Shown: positions 10,841 through 22,204, counted from the stretch's first letter. The stretch is 64,000 nucleotides of DNA from Zhengitettix transpicula (GCA_037074705.1 CM073590.1:243455601-243519600); one strand, 5' to 3'. Notes: generated by a model from the letters alone, not told the origin. Made by a program: numbers and translations.

Positions 10841-11712
10841 AATATTTACTGAGTAAAATACTTTCGGGTTATAAACGGTAGGCACAATTAGAAATGTAGA
10901 ATATTACGTCGTGTACGGGGCCAGAGAGTTGGCAACACTGTCGCTGGTGCAGTTTTTATTATTTTACATAGTTATCACAGTAAAAATGGCTGCTTGGGGG
11001 TCACGTGTCACGTGACTTCAAAAACATGACGAGCCGCCGTCCTAAACGTGAAGGTTTCATGCACTTTTGAGCTACTGCAATAGTTGTTTTTTTTAAAAAA
11101 AGAAAAAAATTATATGTAACAGTCCGTGAGTCGTTTTTATTCACCGACAATGTGATCTTAACCTTCCTTGAAATTAAGATGTAACGCAATTTCATAATGT
11201 GATAAAACACGTTTATTGTGTTACAACACGCGACGAAACAAGGTAGCGAGGTGGAGGGAAAAAAAAGAGGATCATATCTGGTTCTGTGCAAATGAATTAC
11301 ATCACCGCCTTCTAAAATTGCCCTTGACGGAAACGTCATTTCCCACACAGAATGAGAGAGAGAGAGACGGAGCCAGGCCGCTGTTACATCAGCACGAATC
11401 ACATCCATTTCCCTTGCACGGCGACGACCTTGAGGAATTGATACGAGTGAACGATTGCAGATGCAGTGCGACCTTTCAGGGTACAAACTACCTTTGGAAA
11501 GAATTCCCCCCCCCACCACCCCACCCCTCGAGTTACGGATAAAACTTCCACTTGAACTCTGCCCTTAGATTTCCGCGTAATTACAGCCCTGTTCCTTCCT
11601 TCGTCCTCTCATAAACTAAGGACTAGTTATGACTGAGGCCCGAATGTGGGTTCCCCCAACCATCTTTGTCCACCGTTCCTCCATTATCTTAATTCATCCA
11701 TTAATTTTCCTC
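10841..11712. other. Spacer with an unexplained 172-codon open frame
   Basis: The minus-strand frame 11001-11519 (MVGGGILSKGSLYPERSHC...) is the longest open frame outside repeats, but it shows no domain, signal peptide or homology that I recognise. It overlaps an open frame on the other strand in the GC-richer part (11220-11540). I regard it as probably accidental. Confidence 0.3.
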
Positions 11713-12107
11713 TTTTTTTTTTAGGGTAACAGGCTACATGAGGGTAATCCACATGGTGGCAACTCCCCTTTAATAGCATAGGAAGGAATTTGAAAGGGGG
11801 GATGTGGAGTCACCACGGCCTTCCCTGGATGACGGGAGAGGGGCGTTTGCTGTGGGGACGTAGCTTTCCCCTCTCCGTGCCTTGACTAGTTTAGGAGGCA
11901 GCTGGCCGACTATTCCAATAGGAACAGTGAACAACTCTTACCGTATGCCCAAGGTCTTGGGACCCCGGAACATACACCTTTCATGCCTCGGCATGTGGGA
12001 ACCTTAGTTCAAAAAACCAGAGAGATGTGAAGGCATCCCCCAAAGGTAGCCTCCTCCAGAGCTCTCTGGGAAGGTTCACCTGCGAGAGAATTCTGTCGCA
12101 GGCTTCC
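11713..12107 (-). mobile_element. Fam-R copy 2 (lacks part of the core)
   Basis: Antisense copy: a T-run, then AGGGTAACAGGCTACATGAG, ending in the hairpin TGCGAGAGAATTCTGTCGCA. Relative to copy 1 about 150 bp of the core (the CTAGTTAACCC to GGTACTTGTCC region) is deleted. Its 5' end reads GGAAGCCTGCGACAG in sense, the same 5' variant as copies 1 and 17. Confidence 0.75.
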
Positions 12108-13224
12108 TTTCGTTTCGAACATGTATCGAAACTGTGTTACTGTATAAATAATATAAAGTGTCTGCAGGAGGTCAAAAAATTGATTTATTAATTAAACGTG
12201 TCGTTCAGGGTGATTTGGCAACAATGTCAGACTAGTTACTCGATGTTCTAGTGTTACTTAACAGTAAAATAGAATGTGGGAAGAGTTGAGTATAACATAT
12301 AATTATATTTTTTCGTGATTGTTCAGAAGAAACAGGACGGAAATATTTTTTTCTCCCACCCCGCGTCAGCCTCTGATGACTACGAGGAAACGAGGAAGGG
12401 AAATATCCAGAAATAAATCGTCCCCGTGGTCTGAATCACCAGCGTCCAACGTTCCTGGGACTTGGGACGGTCGCGCTTCTGCGAATTCGGTTGACGGATT
12501 GGGTTGCCCGGTTTTTCTCGTGCTGGTGGCTGCTGCTGCTGCCTTGCCCGAGTCCTTCCTTCCCGCACCTGGTCCGGTCGTCCTTGAGTCCGACCAACGG
12601 TAACGAAGGCGCGAAGGCGTGGCTGGTCCCTCAGGAGCGCCATTGGTCCGCTCAGACTCGCACCACTCATTCAACGCTCACTCAACACGACGACATTTTT
12701 AGTTTAATTATGAGACACTTAAATTCCAATTATTTTTTTTTTCGACCAGGGTCTTTTATGACCGATAACTTGGAGGAACTGGATACGGATACAGCAAGAG
12801 TTGGAGAGTCACTTACATGTTCGTCGTCACCAGCTACTTCAATAAACCCCAACTCTCAGCGTTTCTCACCTGAAAACGTTCCTTTATAGTTCTCCAATAT
12901 TTATATATTTAAACTTTACCATTTGTACCCTATTAAATAATATACTGTAATTTCCTTACATTAGACATGCTAACTTGTGTGAGCGGATTTTTAAGGTATG
13001 TAAACTTCTAATTGGGGGCTTCTAATAATTAATATGTAATATTATGTAATGACGTATCGTTTTTATCCTCATTCAAAGAATTACGGAATTAATAATCAAA
13101 TAAAATTATATAAAGCGTCCAATTAACAGTCAAAATTAAGTGGTACAATAAATAAGACACTAAAATTGGTTTCTCCTTTTTAGCCCAGCAGCTATGTACG
13201 TCTTACCCTGCTGAAGGTCGGGTA
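12108..13224. other. Spacer with a CpG-rich, CAAT-containing patch
   Basis: 12350-12665 is much richer in G, C and CpG than the neighbourhood and, on the minus strand, carries ACCAATGGCG and a (CAG)n-like run (GGCAGCAGCAGCAGCC). Several overlapping open frames of 94-132 codons exist on both strands, as expected of GC-rich DNA. It could be a promoter/5'-UTR island of a gene transcribed on the minus strand, but no splice-bounded coding exon could be identified. Confidence 0.3.
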
Positions 13225-13478
13225 TTTTATAGGTTGAAAAACCCAAGTTTTCCGGTTCTAGTGGGAGGGGGAAGTTTCAGACGCCTGAAAACCACGAACT
13301 TTTGTACCGGTCTCCAGTTTTTCGCTAACAGGGAAGGAATGAAGCATTCTGTTGAAAATAATGTTTGGTAGTAAATTGTAGAGGATAAAATTCTGCATCG
13401 AGTGGTGTAGTTGAATACGAAATTTGGTCAAAAGAAGTGGTAGAAATCGGTCGTCGAATTTACGACATTTTTACGTCA
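13225..13478 (+). repeat. Fam-B repeat, copy 1 left part
   Basis: Shares ACCCAAGTTTTCC, CAGTTTTTCGCTRA, AAATTCTGCATCGAGTG and GAAGTGGTAGAAATCG with the copies at 20330 and 21057. It is interrupted at 13479 by two Fam-R insertions and resumes at 14459. Confidence 0.75.
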
Positions 13479-13489
13479 CTTACGAAATG

Positions 13490-14054
13490 AAATTATTTTT
13501 TTAGGGTAAGAGGCTACATGAGGGTAATCCACATGGTGGCAACTCCCCTTTAATAGCATAGGAAGGGATTTGAAAGGGGGGATGCGGAAGGGTAAAGGAA
13601 GGTAGCCGAGGGTTAACTTGGGTCCTCGGGCTATGGTTTAAGAATCCTACCTGGCATTCGCCTAAAGAAATGCAGGACAAACCCGAGAAAAACCTGCATC
13701 AGGTAGGTCGGGCATTGGGTACTTGTACCACGACCTTCGGATAGCGGGAGAAGAGTTTCCTGTGGGGACGCAGCATTCCCCTTCACCGTGCCTCGACCAG
13801 TTTAGGAGGAAGCTGGCCGACTGTTGCAATGGGAACAGCGGACAACTCTTACCGTATGCCCAAGGTCTGTGATCCCGGAACATTGACCTTTTAGAACAGG
13901 CCGAGGTGCCTCGGCTTGTGGGAACCTTAGTTCAAAAACAGAGAGGAAAAGGCATCCCCAAAGGTAGCCCCTTCGTGTCTCTCCTGCAACGTTCTGCCTG
14001 CGAGAGAACATCCCTCGCAGGTACTGCCTGCGAGAGAATCCTCTCGCAGGCTAC
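13490..14054 (-). mobile_element. Fam-R copy 3, complete, with 11-bp target-site duplication
   Basis: Antisense copy. Its A-tail appears as AAATTATTTTTTT at the left. The 5' hairpin at the right reads GCCTGCGAGAG AATC CTCTCGCAGGC (14031-14052) and is preceded by a second partial hairpin copy. CTTACGAAATG occurs on both sides (13479-13489 and 14055-14065), a clear target-site duplication. It landed beside or within a target already occupied by copy 4, inside Fam-B. Confidence 0.85.
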
Positions 14055-14065
14055 CTTACGAAATG

Positions 14066-14459
14066 TTTTTTTTTTAAGGCAACAGGCTACATGAGGGTAA
14101 TCCACTATGGGCAACTCCGCTTTAATAGCATAGGATGGGATTTTAAAGGGTGGATGCGGAAGGGTAGAGGAAGGTAGCCAAGGGTTAACTAGGGGCCCCG
14201 GGCTATATTTTAAGGATCCTACGCGGCATTCGCCTAAAAGAAATGCCGGACAAACCCTAGAAAAACCTGCATCAGGTAGGTCGGGCATTGGGTACTTGTC
14301 CCACGCCCTTCTGATAGCGGGAGAGGAGTTTGCTGTGGGGACGCAGCATTCCCTTCTCCGTGCCTAGACCAGTTTAGGAGGCAGCTGGCCGACTATTCCA
14401 ATGGGAATAGCGAACAACTCTTACCGTATGCCCAAGGTCTGCGACCCCGGAACATACAC
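14066..14459 (-). mobile_element. Fam-R copy 4 (5'-truncated)
   Basis: Antisense copy beginning with a T10 tail right after the duplication of copy 3. It ends at GGAACATACAC without the CCGAGG palindrome or the 5' hairpin. Fam-B sequence resumes immediately (AGTTGGTCGTATTTCTAGCG). Confidence 0.8.
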
Positions 14460-14600
14460 AGTTGGTCGTATTTCTAGCGCTGATATCTCCAAAATGGCTG
14501 GCAGTAAAGTAATTTGTCAAAGAATAAAGGTTTTAGATAATTTAATTCTGTTTCCAATGCATGGTTTTGTTTTAATAATCCATTTTTAGTCTGACTGGCA
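14459..14600 (+). repeat. Fam-B repeat, copy 1 right part
   Basis: Continues Fam-B from GCGCTGATATCTCCAAAATGG through AAGGTTTTAGATAATTTAATTC. The same run is uninterrupted in the copy at about 21180-21260, which shows where the Fam-R pair was inserted. Confidence 0.75.
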
Positions 14601-15520
14601 TATATTTAAATCTTTTAGGAATATCTTTGAAAGGATCACGTTTACCAACAATGTGCATAAAAATCTGCGAGACTTATCGAACCTTTCCGTTTAATACAAT
14701 TGATTGAACAATACTAAATAAAAAAAAAATTTTAGTTGCATTTAAATACATGAAAAAGTAAAACCTTTGAGGGAACGGACAAAGATAAGACAAGACACAC
14801 GTTTTCTCTCTGCATTACGATGCACGTGATGCAGAAACGTTCGTCAAGGTCGTGTTGATTAGTAAACACCGGTTTCCTCTCATTGTGTCCTTTTATTATT
14901 CTCTCTCACAGAAAAATGCAATTAAAAATGCAGTTTCCATAAATACACAAAAAAAGCTAAACGTTACATTTATAATTGTTGTGGGGGGGGGGGGGGGGAA
15001 CCAGTGATGATGTATTTATGATGTTATCTTCACCTCTTATAACGGCAGTTTGTTTACAGTCGTATTGGAAAAATGTTGAAGGCAGGCAGTTGGGAACGAA
15101 TACTGGAAGAGAGAGAATGAAGTGAAAGCAAAAAAAAAACAAGTGGATTTAACACCTACTGGACGTTACTCGGGTTATCGAGTGAAGAAACTAACCTAAA
15201 ATTTTTTTATTAGGTTCTCTTTAGATGTTATCTTAATACTGCAGTTAAGTTGTTTATCTAAATAAAACCAATTCAGTCTTAATTTATTAAGTGCTTTACA
15301 ATCAGAACACTACGTTTTTATTTGAGGACGAAGATTAGAAGACACTTAATACATAAAGACTAAATTGGTTTTATTTAAATGAGTAGTTTTATTAACCTTC
15401 GCTAAAAGTTCAAGACATGTCAATAATTTGACAAAAAAACCTTGCTGTCTCTTACTGTTTTTTCCTCACAAGTATATTTATATAAAAAAATATCAGATCA
15501 AAGGTTGTAAAAGAAGATAG
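14601..15520. other. AT-rich spacer with a G17 run
   Basis: A run of about 17 Gs lies at 14981-14997. An approximate inverted repeat is centred near 15300: AACTAAAATGGTTTTATTTA-like arms at about 15256-15275 and 15358-15380. No gene. Confidence 0.45.
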
Positions 15521-16005
15521 GTCTGCGAGGGCTATTCTCTCGCAGGCAGAACCTTGCAGGTGAGACAGGAAGGGGCTACATTTGGGGTTGCCTTCTCCTC
15601 TCTCCGGTTTTGAACTAAGGTTCCCACAAACCGAGGCACCTCGGTCTGTTCTGAGAGGTGTATGTTCCGGGGTCACAGACCTTGGACATACGGTAAGAGT
15701 TATCCGGTGTTCCCATTGCAACAGTCGGCCAGCTGCCTCCTAAACTGGTAGGGGCACGGAGAAGGGAATGCTGCGACCCCACAGCAAACTCCTCTCCTGC
15801 CATCCAGGGAAGGGCGTGGGACAAGTACCCAATGTCCGACCTACCTGATTCGGGTTTTCTAGGGTTTGTGCTACATTACTTTTAGGCGAATGCCGGGTAG
15901 GATCCTTAAACTATAGCCCAGGGCCCTTGTTAACCCTTGGCTACCTTCCTCTACCCTTTTCGCATTTCGCCTTTCAGATTCCTTCGTATGCTATCAAAGG
16001 GGAGT
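15521..16005 (+). mobile_element. Fam-R copy 5 (3'-truncated)
   Basis: Sense copy with a complete 5' end, GTCTGCGAGGGCTATTCTCT. It stops at CAAAGGGGAGT, without the GTAGCCTGTTACCCT end or tail, and runs into TACATATATATG. Confidence 0.8.
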
Positions 16006-16359
16006 ACATATATATGTACGCAAACATCTTAAAAAAATTATATATATAATTGAATGCGTTTCCTTATGTGCCCTTTCTGAAGGAATCCTGCCAGAAGCCG
16101 TGCGTGGTGACTTTAATGCACGGGCGGAAAAGGAAACGGTCGCCATTTGAGCCAAGTATTCAAGGAGGGACCAAATTTGCCCTCCCTCGTTTGTCCACCT
16201 TGACCTTATCACTAGATCTACGTGACACTCGAATAAAATGGCCGAGGCTTGTGAGAACTTTGATCTAGAATCTCTGGAGAAGGCAGGAATGTCAATTTAA
16301 TCTCGCTTCTTTTCCCAAACTATAAATATATACACACAAACACAAGGACGGAGATCATA
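16006..16359. other. Spacer, nothing recognised
   Basis: Short unrelated frames only. A small (TA)n tract lies next to the end of the Fam-R copy. Confidence 0.4.
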
Positions 16360-17385
16360 CCACTCTGATAAAAAAGTAAGGTGAAATTGTCATTTAAAAC
16401 TCCCGGGTATTGGGAAGGCAGGTAAATAAGGTTGGTAGGACTGTCTATAATATTTGCCAAGCGTCTCTTTGTTAAAAGGTTTAATTATCTCTGAGTTACA
16501 CGTGTGTGTGTGTGTTTTTGTAAACAACCAAAAGTGATTTTTGCAATGGGTGATTTTGTTGAGCAAAGAACTTGCATCAAAGTTTGTTTGCGGAAGGAAT
16601 ATTCTTGTGCGGACACGTTGAAGGCCTTTGGTGATCAAACTATGGCACAAAGAAACGTTTATAAGTGGTACAACGAGTTCAAAGACGAACCTCGCGCGCT
16701 CTGGACGACCATCAACGTCTACCGACGAGGGCCACGTCCAATAAGATCGTCGATGGACAATTAAAGATCTCGCTGATGGTGTTGGAACATAATTTGGCTC
16801 GGCCCAAACCATTTTGAAGAATGTTTTGCGTCTCAAACGCGTCAAGTCTCGATTGGTGCGTGAAATTTTGCTGTCTGACTGTCAGGACCACTGGAAGTGC
16901 GTCATTACTGAAGACGAGACCCTGAAACCACCGACCAATCCACCGAATTCAAGGTCACGTTAACGTCGTGGTGTGGTGCACTGTGAATTCCTTCCGCGGG
17001 GCCAAACTGCCAGCAAAGAATATTATGTGAGGCGTTGTGCGTCTGAAACGGCCGGAATCTTGGTTCCTTCATCACGATAATCCACCATGTCATACTGCAT
17101 TGGTTCTTGTCAAATACTCGACTCACGTCGTTCCGCAACCATCGTATGCGACTTCTGGCTCTTCAGCAAACTCAAAAGACCAATGCGGGGACGCCGTTGT
17201 GACACGATTGAGGAGATAAAAACAGAATCGAAGAAGGTCTTGAAGGCTATACCGGAAATAAAGCGCTGGAAAAAGTGCGTTTTATCGGACGGGGATTGCT
17301 TTGAAGGGGATGAAATTGATCTGGAAGAATAAATAAAGAATTTATATATTATAAATAAATTCACCTTACATTTTGTTCACAGTGG
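16360..17385 (+). mobile_element. mariner element M2
   Basis: Inverted termini: CCACTCTGATAAAAAAGTAAGGTG at the left (preceded by TA) and CACCTTACATTTTGTTCACAGTGG at the right. It is about 1.03 kb. It retains two stretches missing from M1 and M3, around AAACTGCCAGCAAAGAAT and GGTTCTTGTCAAATACTCG, and is the least deleted of the three copies. Confidence 0.85.
16546..17332 (+). pseudogene. mariner transposase, broken
   Basis: Starts MGDFVEQRTCIKVCLRKEYSCADTL, a mariner helix-turn-helix. The open frame runs through the RGPRPIRSS region, with the same off-frame shift after NEF as the other copies, and stops near 16764. Later frames give the HHDN, CDFWLF and IEEIKTESKKVLKAIPE segments and the C-terminus GDEIDLEE then stop. 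GDE has become EDE in VITEDET. HHDN and CDFWL lie about 25 residues apart with a frameshift, against 34 in an intact DD34D enzyme. It is non-functional. Confidence 0.85.
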
Positions 17386-17510
17386 TTTTTATGGTAATTG
17401 GGGTGTTTTTTTATCACAGTGCAGTGAAAAATTCTGGTCGCGAAGATTCTTGACGAACAACTGTTAATGTTGTATTCAGTGTCTATAATAGAGGGAATTT
17501 CTGAAGATGG

Positions 17511-17516
<6 letters not shown>
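17386..17516. other. Spacer
   Basis: AT-rich, with no feature. Confidence 0.4.

Positions 17517-17550
<34 letters not shown>
17517..17550. repeat. (TA)n microsatellite
   Basis: Perfect TA tract abutting the reverse-transcriptase scrap at 17551. Confidence 0.9.
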
Positions 17551-17553
<3 letters not shown>

Positions 17554-17598
17554 CTATTTGCTGATGATCTTAAAATATATATTTTGTTTTCTTATTAG
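17551..17598 (+). pseudogene. Non-LTR reverse transcriptase scrap (FADD motif)
   Basis: Translates LLFADDLKIYILFSY then stop. The FADDLKI(Y/F) string is the catalytic box of reverse transcriptases from Jockey/CR1-type LINEs; its two Asp residues bind metal. Nothing before it is open because of the (TA)n tract, so this is a tiny fossil. The match is short but highly characteristic. Confidence 0.55.
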
Positions 17599-18371
17599 TG
17601 CTCTAGAGGAGAATCCGATTAACTGATTTATTCCGATACACAGCGTCCTGACCGCACCCCTGACTTCCTGACTGCTTAGCGCGAGCGTATGATGAGAGCG
17701 CACAGTGGAGCGCGCGGCAAATAGCGAAAATGTTTGACGGAGACGAAGGAGAGACGTGGTTTAGAGAAAAAGAGAAAAAAACAAAGTAACGATGTTATCG
17801 CGACAAATCCCCCTTGTCCCGTCCTTGCATAAATTCACGACGACATACGAGACCGCAACCTCCAGGAGACCTTGGCTGTAATCTCTTGCACTAAACACTG
17901 ATCCTACCACGAGATTAGGATCCTCGCGAGGAGGTAAATCATTCCCGCGGACGCAAGGCGGTGAGACTCTGCTGCCAGAGGAAAGGAAAATATCCTAGCC
18001 TGCTTTTATTTATTGGTGATTAGTTTAACATTGCAAATTCAGAGTTACGTCAGTCGCAACTTTCCCACGTAACGCAGTAGCCGGAAGCTGGAAAACTCCT
18101 CTTTTGATCGATGGTCACACACGGCCAGAGGAGAATCTAAAAGATTAATTAATTCGTTACAAAATAGTAACCGACGTTTGCTCCACGGTTCGTGGAGAAT
18201 GACTTCTGTGCGTAACTGACGAGTGCGTGTCTGGGATCTTCAGTAATAGCTGCTGTCAGCTACCAACCAGAGACATTAAAAAATATTTGACGGAACCAAT
18301 TAAGTGTCCCGGAAGCGTCGCTTCGGAAGAATGACATGATAAATGGTAGCCATCAAGGCCATCGAAGTAAT
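17599..18371. other. Spacer with a CpG-richer patch
   Basis: 17640-17960 is CpG-richer (GCGCGCGGC, CGCGAGGAGG) without a recognisable coding frame. It could be regulatory; no motif decides this. Confidence 0.35.
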
Positions 18372-18856
18372 GTTTTTTTTTGTTGGACTAACAGGCTACA
18401 TGAGGGTAATCCACATGGTGGCAACTCCCCTTTAATAGCACCGGAAAGGTACTGAAAGGGGGATGCGGAAGGGTAGAGGAAGGTATGCAAGGGTTAACTA
18501 GGGGCCCCCGGGCTATGGTTTAAGGATCCTACCGGGCATTCGCGTAAAAGTGATGCAGGACAAACCCAAGAAAAACATGCATCAGGTAGGTCGAGCATTG
18601 GGTACTTGTCCCACGCCCTTCCGATGGCTGGAGAAGAGTTTTTCTGTGGGGACGCAGCATTCCCTTCTCCATATCTCGACGAGTTTAGCAGGCAGCTGGC
18701 CGACTGTTCCAATGTGAACAGCGAACAACTCTTACCGTATGCCCAAGGTCTCCGACCCCGGAACAGGCCAGGGTGACTCGGCTTGTGGGGAACCTTATTT
18801 CAAAACCGTAGAGAGGGGAAGGCATCCCCATAGATAGCCTCCTTCAGAGCTGTCTG
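18372..18856 (-). mobile_element. Fam-R copy 6
   Basis: Antisense, with T-run, ACAGGCTACATGAGGG and a full core. It ends in CTCCTTCAGAGCTGTCTG without the terminal hairpin. Confidence 0.8.
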
Positions 18857-18885
18857 AAAGAATGCTAGGCCCATCATGATGAAGA

Positions 18886-19140
18886 AGAAGGTGTAGACAG
18901 GCAAGTCCCCTCTAATAGCGAAAGAAAGGGGGGATGCCAAAGGGAAGCCAAGGGTTAACTAGGGGCCCCCGGGTAGTAGTTTAAGGATTCATACCCGGCA
19001 ATTCGCATAAAAGTTTGCGGGGAATACCCTAGAAAACCTGCATCAGATAAGTCGGGCTCTTTGTACTTGTCCCACGCCGTTCCAATGACGGGAAGAGGGG
19101 GTTTGCTGCGGGGACGCAGCCTTCACTTCTCCATATCTTG
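18886..19140 (-). mobile_element. Fam-R copy 7, GTGTAGACAGG subfamily, 5'-truncated
   Basis: The antisense 3' end reads GAAGAAGAAGGTGTAGACAGG instead of a T-run plus AACAGGCTAC. The core is followed to CCTTCACTTCTCCATATCTTG. This alternative 3' end also occurs in copies 8, 10, 14, 15, 20 and 21. Confidence 0.75.
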
Positions 19141-19736
19141 TCCTAGATTTTGTCCTTTCTTCTTATTTTCTAATCTTAAAATGTAAAACGAAATAATATT
19201 ATAATTTTAAATTAAAATGAAAAATTTTTGCTAAAATATTTAAAATTACTAATATTACTGATTAATAATTAATGATATTAATTTTTTTAAAAATATAGTT
19301 TAATATATTATTAATTAATTATTATTAATTAGTAAAATTCCAAGCTTCTTCACAGTGGCAACAACTGATTTGGGTATTTTTGCGCCTTACAACTGGCAGC
19401 CCTGAAGTATCTGATATTTTTTTATTGGACTGTTACTTCTCTCGTTGCCTTTTCTACCCTTCCTTTTGTGTATCAGACGCCACAACCACCACCCAGTAGG
19501 TTGACTGCACGCTGATGACGTCACGTAGCAAGTAGCGCATTCCGCATGCCTCGTGGCCCACTGTCCGGCCGTTCTGAGTGATGAATCACGTTTCCTCCGA
19601 ACGACATTGACGGGCCAATTAATAAATCCAATCGCGACCGTAACCCGGAAACACCGACGCGGCGTCTAGGCCGATGACGTCACAGGCTTCATAACTAAAC
19701 GCCGCCGAATCCTAAGTGTCTCTCAGGCAAGGCGTC

Positions 19737-19767
<31 letters not shown>

Positions 19768-19850
19768 CTGACCTCGCTTACGTCACTTATGCCCACGCCC
19801 ACATCGAACAACGCTGTCGCGGCGGCGGAGGAATTCCAGAGCGCGTCAAG
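19141..19850. promoter_or_regulatory. Possible regulatory island with two TGACGTCA sites
   Basis: After an AT-rich part (19141-19340), 19440-19860 is GC/CpG-rich and holds two palindromic CRE-type sites, GATGACGTCAC at 19514 and 19673, plus a GCAGCAGCAGCAGCAGC run at about 19737-19764 and CCAATT/CCAATCGCGACCG boxes. No coding frame is convincing. Promoter activity is only suggested. Confidence 0.3.
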
Positions 19851-19923
19851 TGGTCCGACCCGGATTTGAACCAAGGACTTCCAGCGACAGTTCCGTAAAC
19901 ATCACGTCTTCTAAATTAAACAG
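19851..19923 (-). pseudogene. tRNA-like 3' half with perfect B box
   Basis: The minus strand reads CTTGG TTCAAAT CCGGG, a T arm with GGTTCAAATCC as B box, then TCGGACC-A, an acceptor 3' strand plus discriminator. No matching GGTCCGA 5' strand or D arm precedes it, so this is a tRNA relic or the head of a tRNA-derived SINE rather than a working gene. The amino acid is not determinable. Confidence 0.45.
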
Positions 19924-20192
19924 ACACTCGTAAACGATCCACCGTGGGTGGAGGAGGGTGTCCCGAAAAATAACTCCTATATCTTTTAATTAAATTTAAA
20001 ATACAAACTTTCTCAAAGTCCCGTATAAGGATTTGAAAACAAAGGGGAAGTAAAATAGGGACAAAATTCTGTTTTTTAAGAAGGTCCCCAAGAAGAATGA
20101 GATTACAACAAGAAGAAGGCTGACAGAAAATCGTCTAAGACTCGAAGGAAGAAAATTGAATGAAACGTGGCCCAGTAGCTAATAGGAAGAAG

Positions 20193-20272
20193 AAGGTGCA
20201 GACAGGGAAGTCCCCTTTTATAGCGAAATAAAGGGGGAGGGGATGCGAAAAGGTAGCCAGGGGTTAACTAGG
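20193..20272 (-). mobile_element. Fam-R copy 8, short fragment
   Basis: AAGGTGCAGACAGG, then TCCCCTTTTATAGC...GGTTAACTAGGG. Only the 3' portion is present. Confidence 0.65.
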
Positions 20273-20329
20273 GTCTATCACCGCGCAAAATGACGGGAAA
20301 TTTATTTTTCCAACTTGTATACATTGTGG

Positions 20330-21056
20330 CCATTAGTGAAAAACACACAAGTTTTCCAATTCTAAAGGATGCCGGGAAAAAGTTTCTGAGACCTAAAAAA
20401 AAACCCCCCCACGACATTTTGCACCTCTTTTCAGTTTTTCGCTGATAGCGAAGACATGAAGCATTATGTTGAAAGTAATGTCCAGTAATAAATTGTAGAC
20501 GACAAAATTCTGCATCGACTGGTGTATTTGAGTACGAAGTTTGGTCAATCTAAGTGGTAGAAATCGTTCGTCGATTTTACGACATTTTAAATCATTTTCG
20601 AAGAGAATGCTGTTTGACATATTTCAGAGGCTGATATCTCCGAAATGGCCGGCTGTAAAGTAATTTGTCACGGAGTAAAGGTTGTAGAGAATTTAATTCT
20701 CTTTCCAAAGCATGTTTTTGTTTAAAAAATCCATTGATAATAGCCGAAAGTACAGCCATTTTGCTGGATGTATACGGCCGGTCCGGTTACGCCAATATGG
20801 CGCCGAGGACGGAAGTGACGTCAGGGTGGAACTTGACTTGTGCAGAGCATATCAAAATGTTGAAGAGTATTGTTTGGCTTTTTTTTGGAAAAATAACCAC
20901 TGGGCTACATTACTATTAATTATTTATCTGGGTTAAAACAGAAGAACAACGAAATAACAAAATAAAATGGTACTCACACTGTCGACAAAAAGATTAAAAT
21001 TAAGAGACAATCAAAGAAAGATAGAAAAAGCAATAACGATAAATCAGACATAATAA
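20330..21056 (+). repeat. Fam-B repeat, tandem unit 1
   Basis: About 0.65 kb. Contains the AAATTCTGCATCGACTG box, GGCTGATATCTCCGAAATGG, GAGAATTTAATTCTC, ATTGATAATAGCCGAAAGTACA, GTACGCCAATATGGCGCC-like and GTGACGTCA segments, and the tail GGGTTAAAACAGAAGAACAACG...AAATCAGACA. It is non-coding. Unit 2 follows directly. Confidence 0.7.
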
Positions 21057-21615
21057 AATTCTGCATCGAGTGCTGTAGTTGAGTACGAAATTTGGTCGAA
21101 AGAAGTGGTAGAAATCGGTCGTCGAATTTACGACCTTTTTTACGTCACTTACGGAATGAATGCAGTTTGTCGTAGTTCCAGCGCTGATATCTCCAAAATG
21201 GCCGGCAGTAAAGTAATTTGTCATGGAGTAAAGGTTGTAGAGAATTTAATTCTCTTTTCAACGCACTACATGGTTTTAAACATCCATTGATAATGGCCGA
21301 AAATACAGCCATTTTTGCTGGCTGTGCACCGCCGGTCCGGGTACGCCAATATGGCGCCCGAGGGTGGGAGTGACGTCACAGTCTTGCGCGCAGAGAATAT
21401 TAATATGTTGAAGTGTATTATTTTTCCTTTTATTTTCGGAAAAGTAGATACATGGGCTATATTTGTATTAATTATCTGGGTTAAAACAGAAAAAGAACAA
21501 CGATCGTCAAGGATAGTGAAGGATTAACAAAATAAATGGAACTCACGTTGTAAACAGAAGATTAAAAGTGACAAGCAAATAAAAAAAAACAAGACGGATA
21601 AAATCAGACAGATTA
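21057..21615 (+). repeat. Fam-B repeat, tandem unit 2
   Basis: Starts inside the unit at AATTCTGCATCGAG and repeats unit 1 through to the tail ...AAATCAGACA. This gives a head-to-tail dimer. CGCCAATATGGCGCC is an exact 15-bp palindrome here (about 21345). Confidence 0.7.
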
Positions 21616-22200
21616 CGTTCTTTGAGGCAAAGAAATAAATTATCAAGAAATAAAATTGAGTACAGTAAGCAGCAAAGAACCGCATTTTAGAAGAAGGTTG
21701 GAGTGATGCTCCTGATGTTTGTGCCTTCAGGAATAAATTGGGTTATTTTTATTAGACGTAGATCCCTTTTCTCTGTCTACCAACTCTTACTACTCTTGGA
21801 TTTTTATTTCTCATATTAACATCCTTCTTTTGTTATCAAACATGCTTTTCTGTCTGTTACTATTTCATCTTCCTGATTTCTTATTTTCTCCGTGTTGTAA
21901 TTATTACTATGCGGTTGTTTATCTTGACAACTTTCTTTTGTAGTTATCATCAAACTTCTTACTTTTTTTTTGTCTCGTACTATTTATATATCTGATTTTT
22001 CGGTTTACTTCCCTGCTAACCCTCAGGAACGTGATTGAGAAACAAAGGCTGATAGGAGTTGGCGGGAGCGGCTTGCAGCAGCGAGAGGGTTCTACCGCAG
22101 TGCGCAATAACGCTCTAAGGAAAAAATAGGTAGAAAAAATAACACAAAGCATCTTCCGATGGTACATTAATATCGGAATGAAAAATTTAGGTCTGATTGA
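21616..22200. other. Spacer, nothing recognised
   Basis: T-rich low-complexity DNA. A short GC-richer patch at 22045-22110 has no motif. Confidence 0.45.
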
Positions 22201-22204
22201 AAAT

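Noticed and set aside
11001..11519. 172-codon minus-strand ORF as a host gene
   Set aside because: No domain and no codon pattern distinguishing it. It overlaps a competing frame; kept only as an unexplained frame in the spacer entry.
11713..11740. Telomere-like TTAGGG at Fam-R ends
   Set aside because: A single occurrence per copy where the tail meets CCCTAA. No tandem telomeric repeat exists.
20330..21615. Fam-B as a protein gene
   Set aside because: Open frames of 70-84 codons differ between the tandem units and have no domain.
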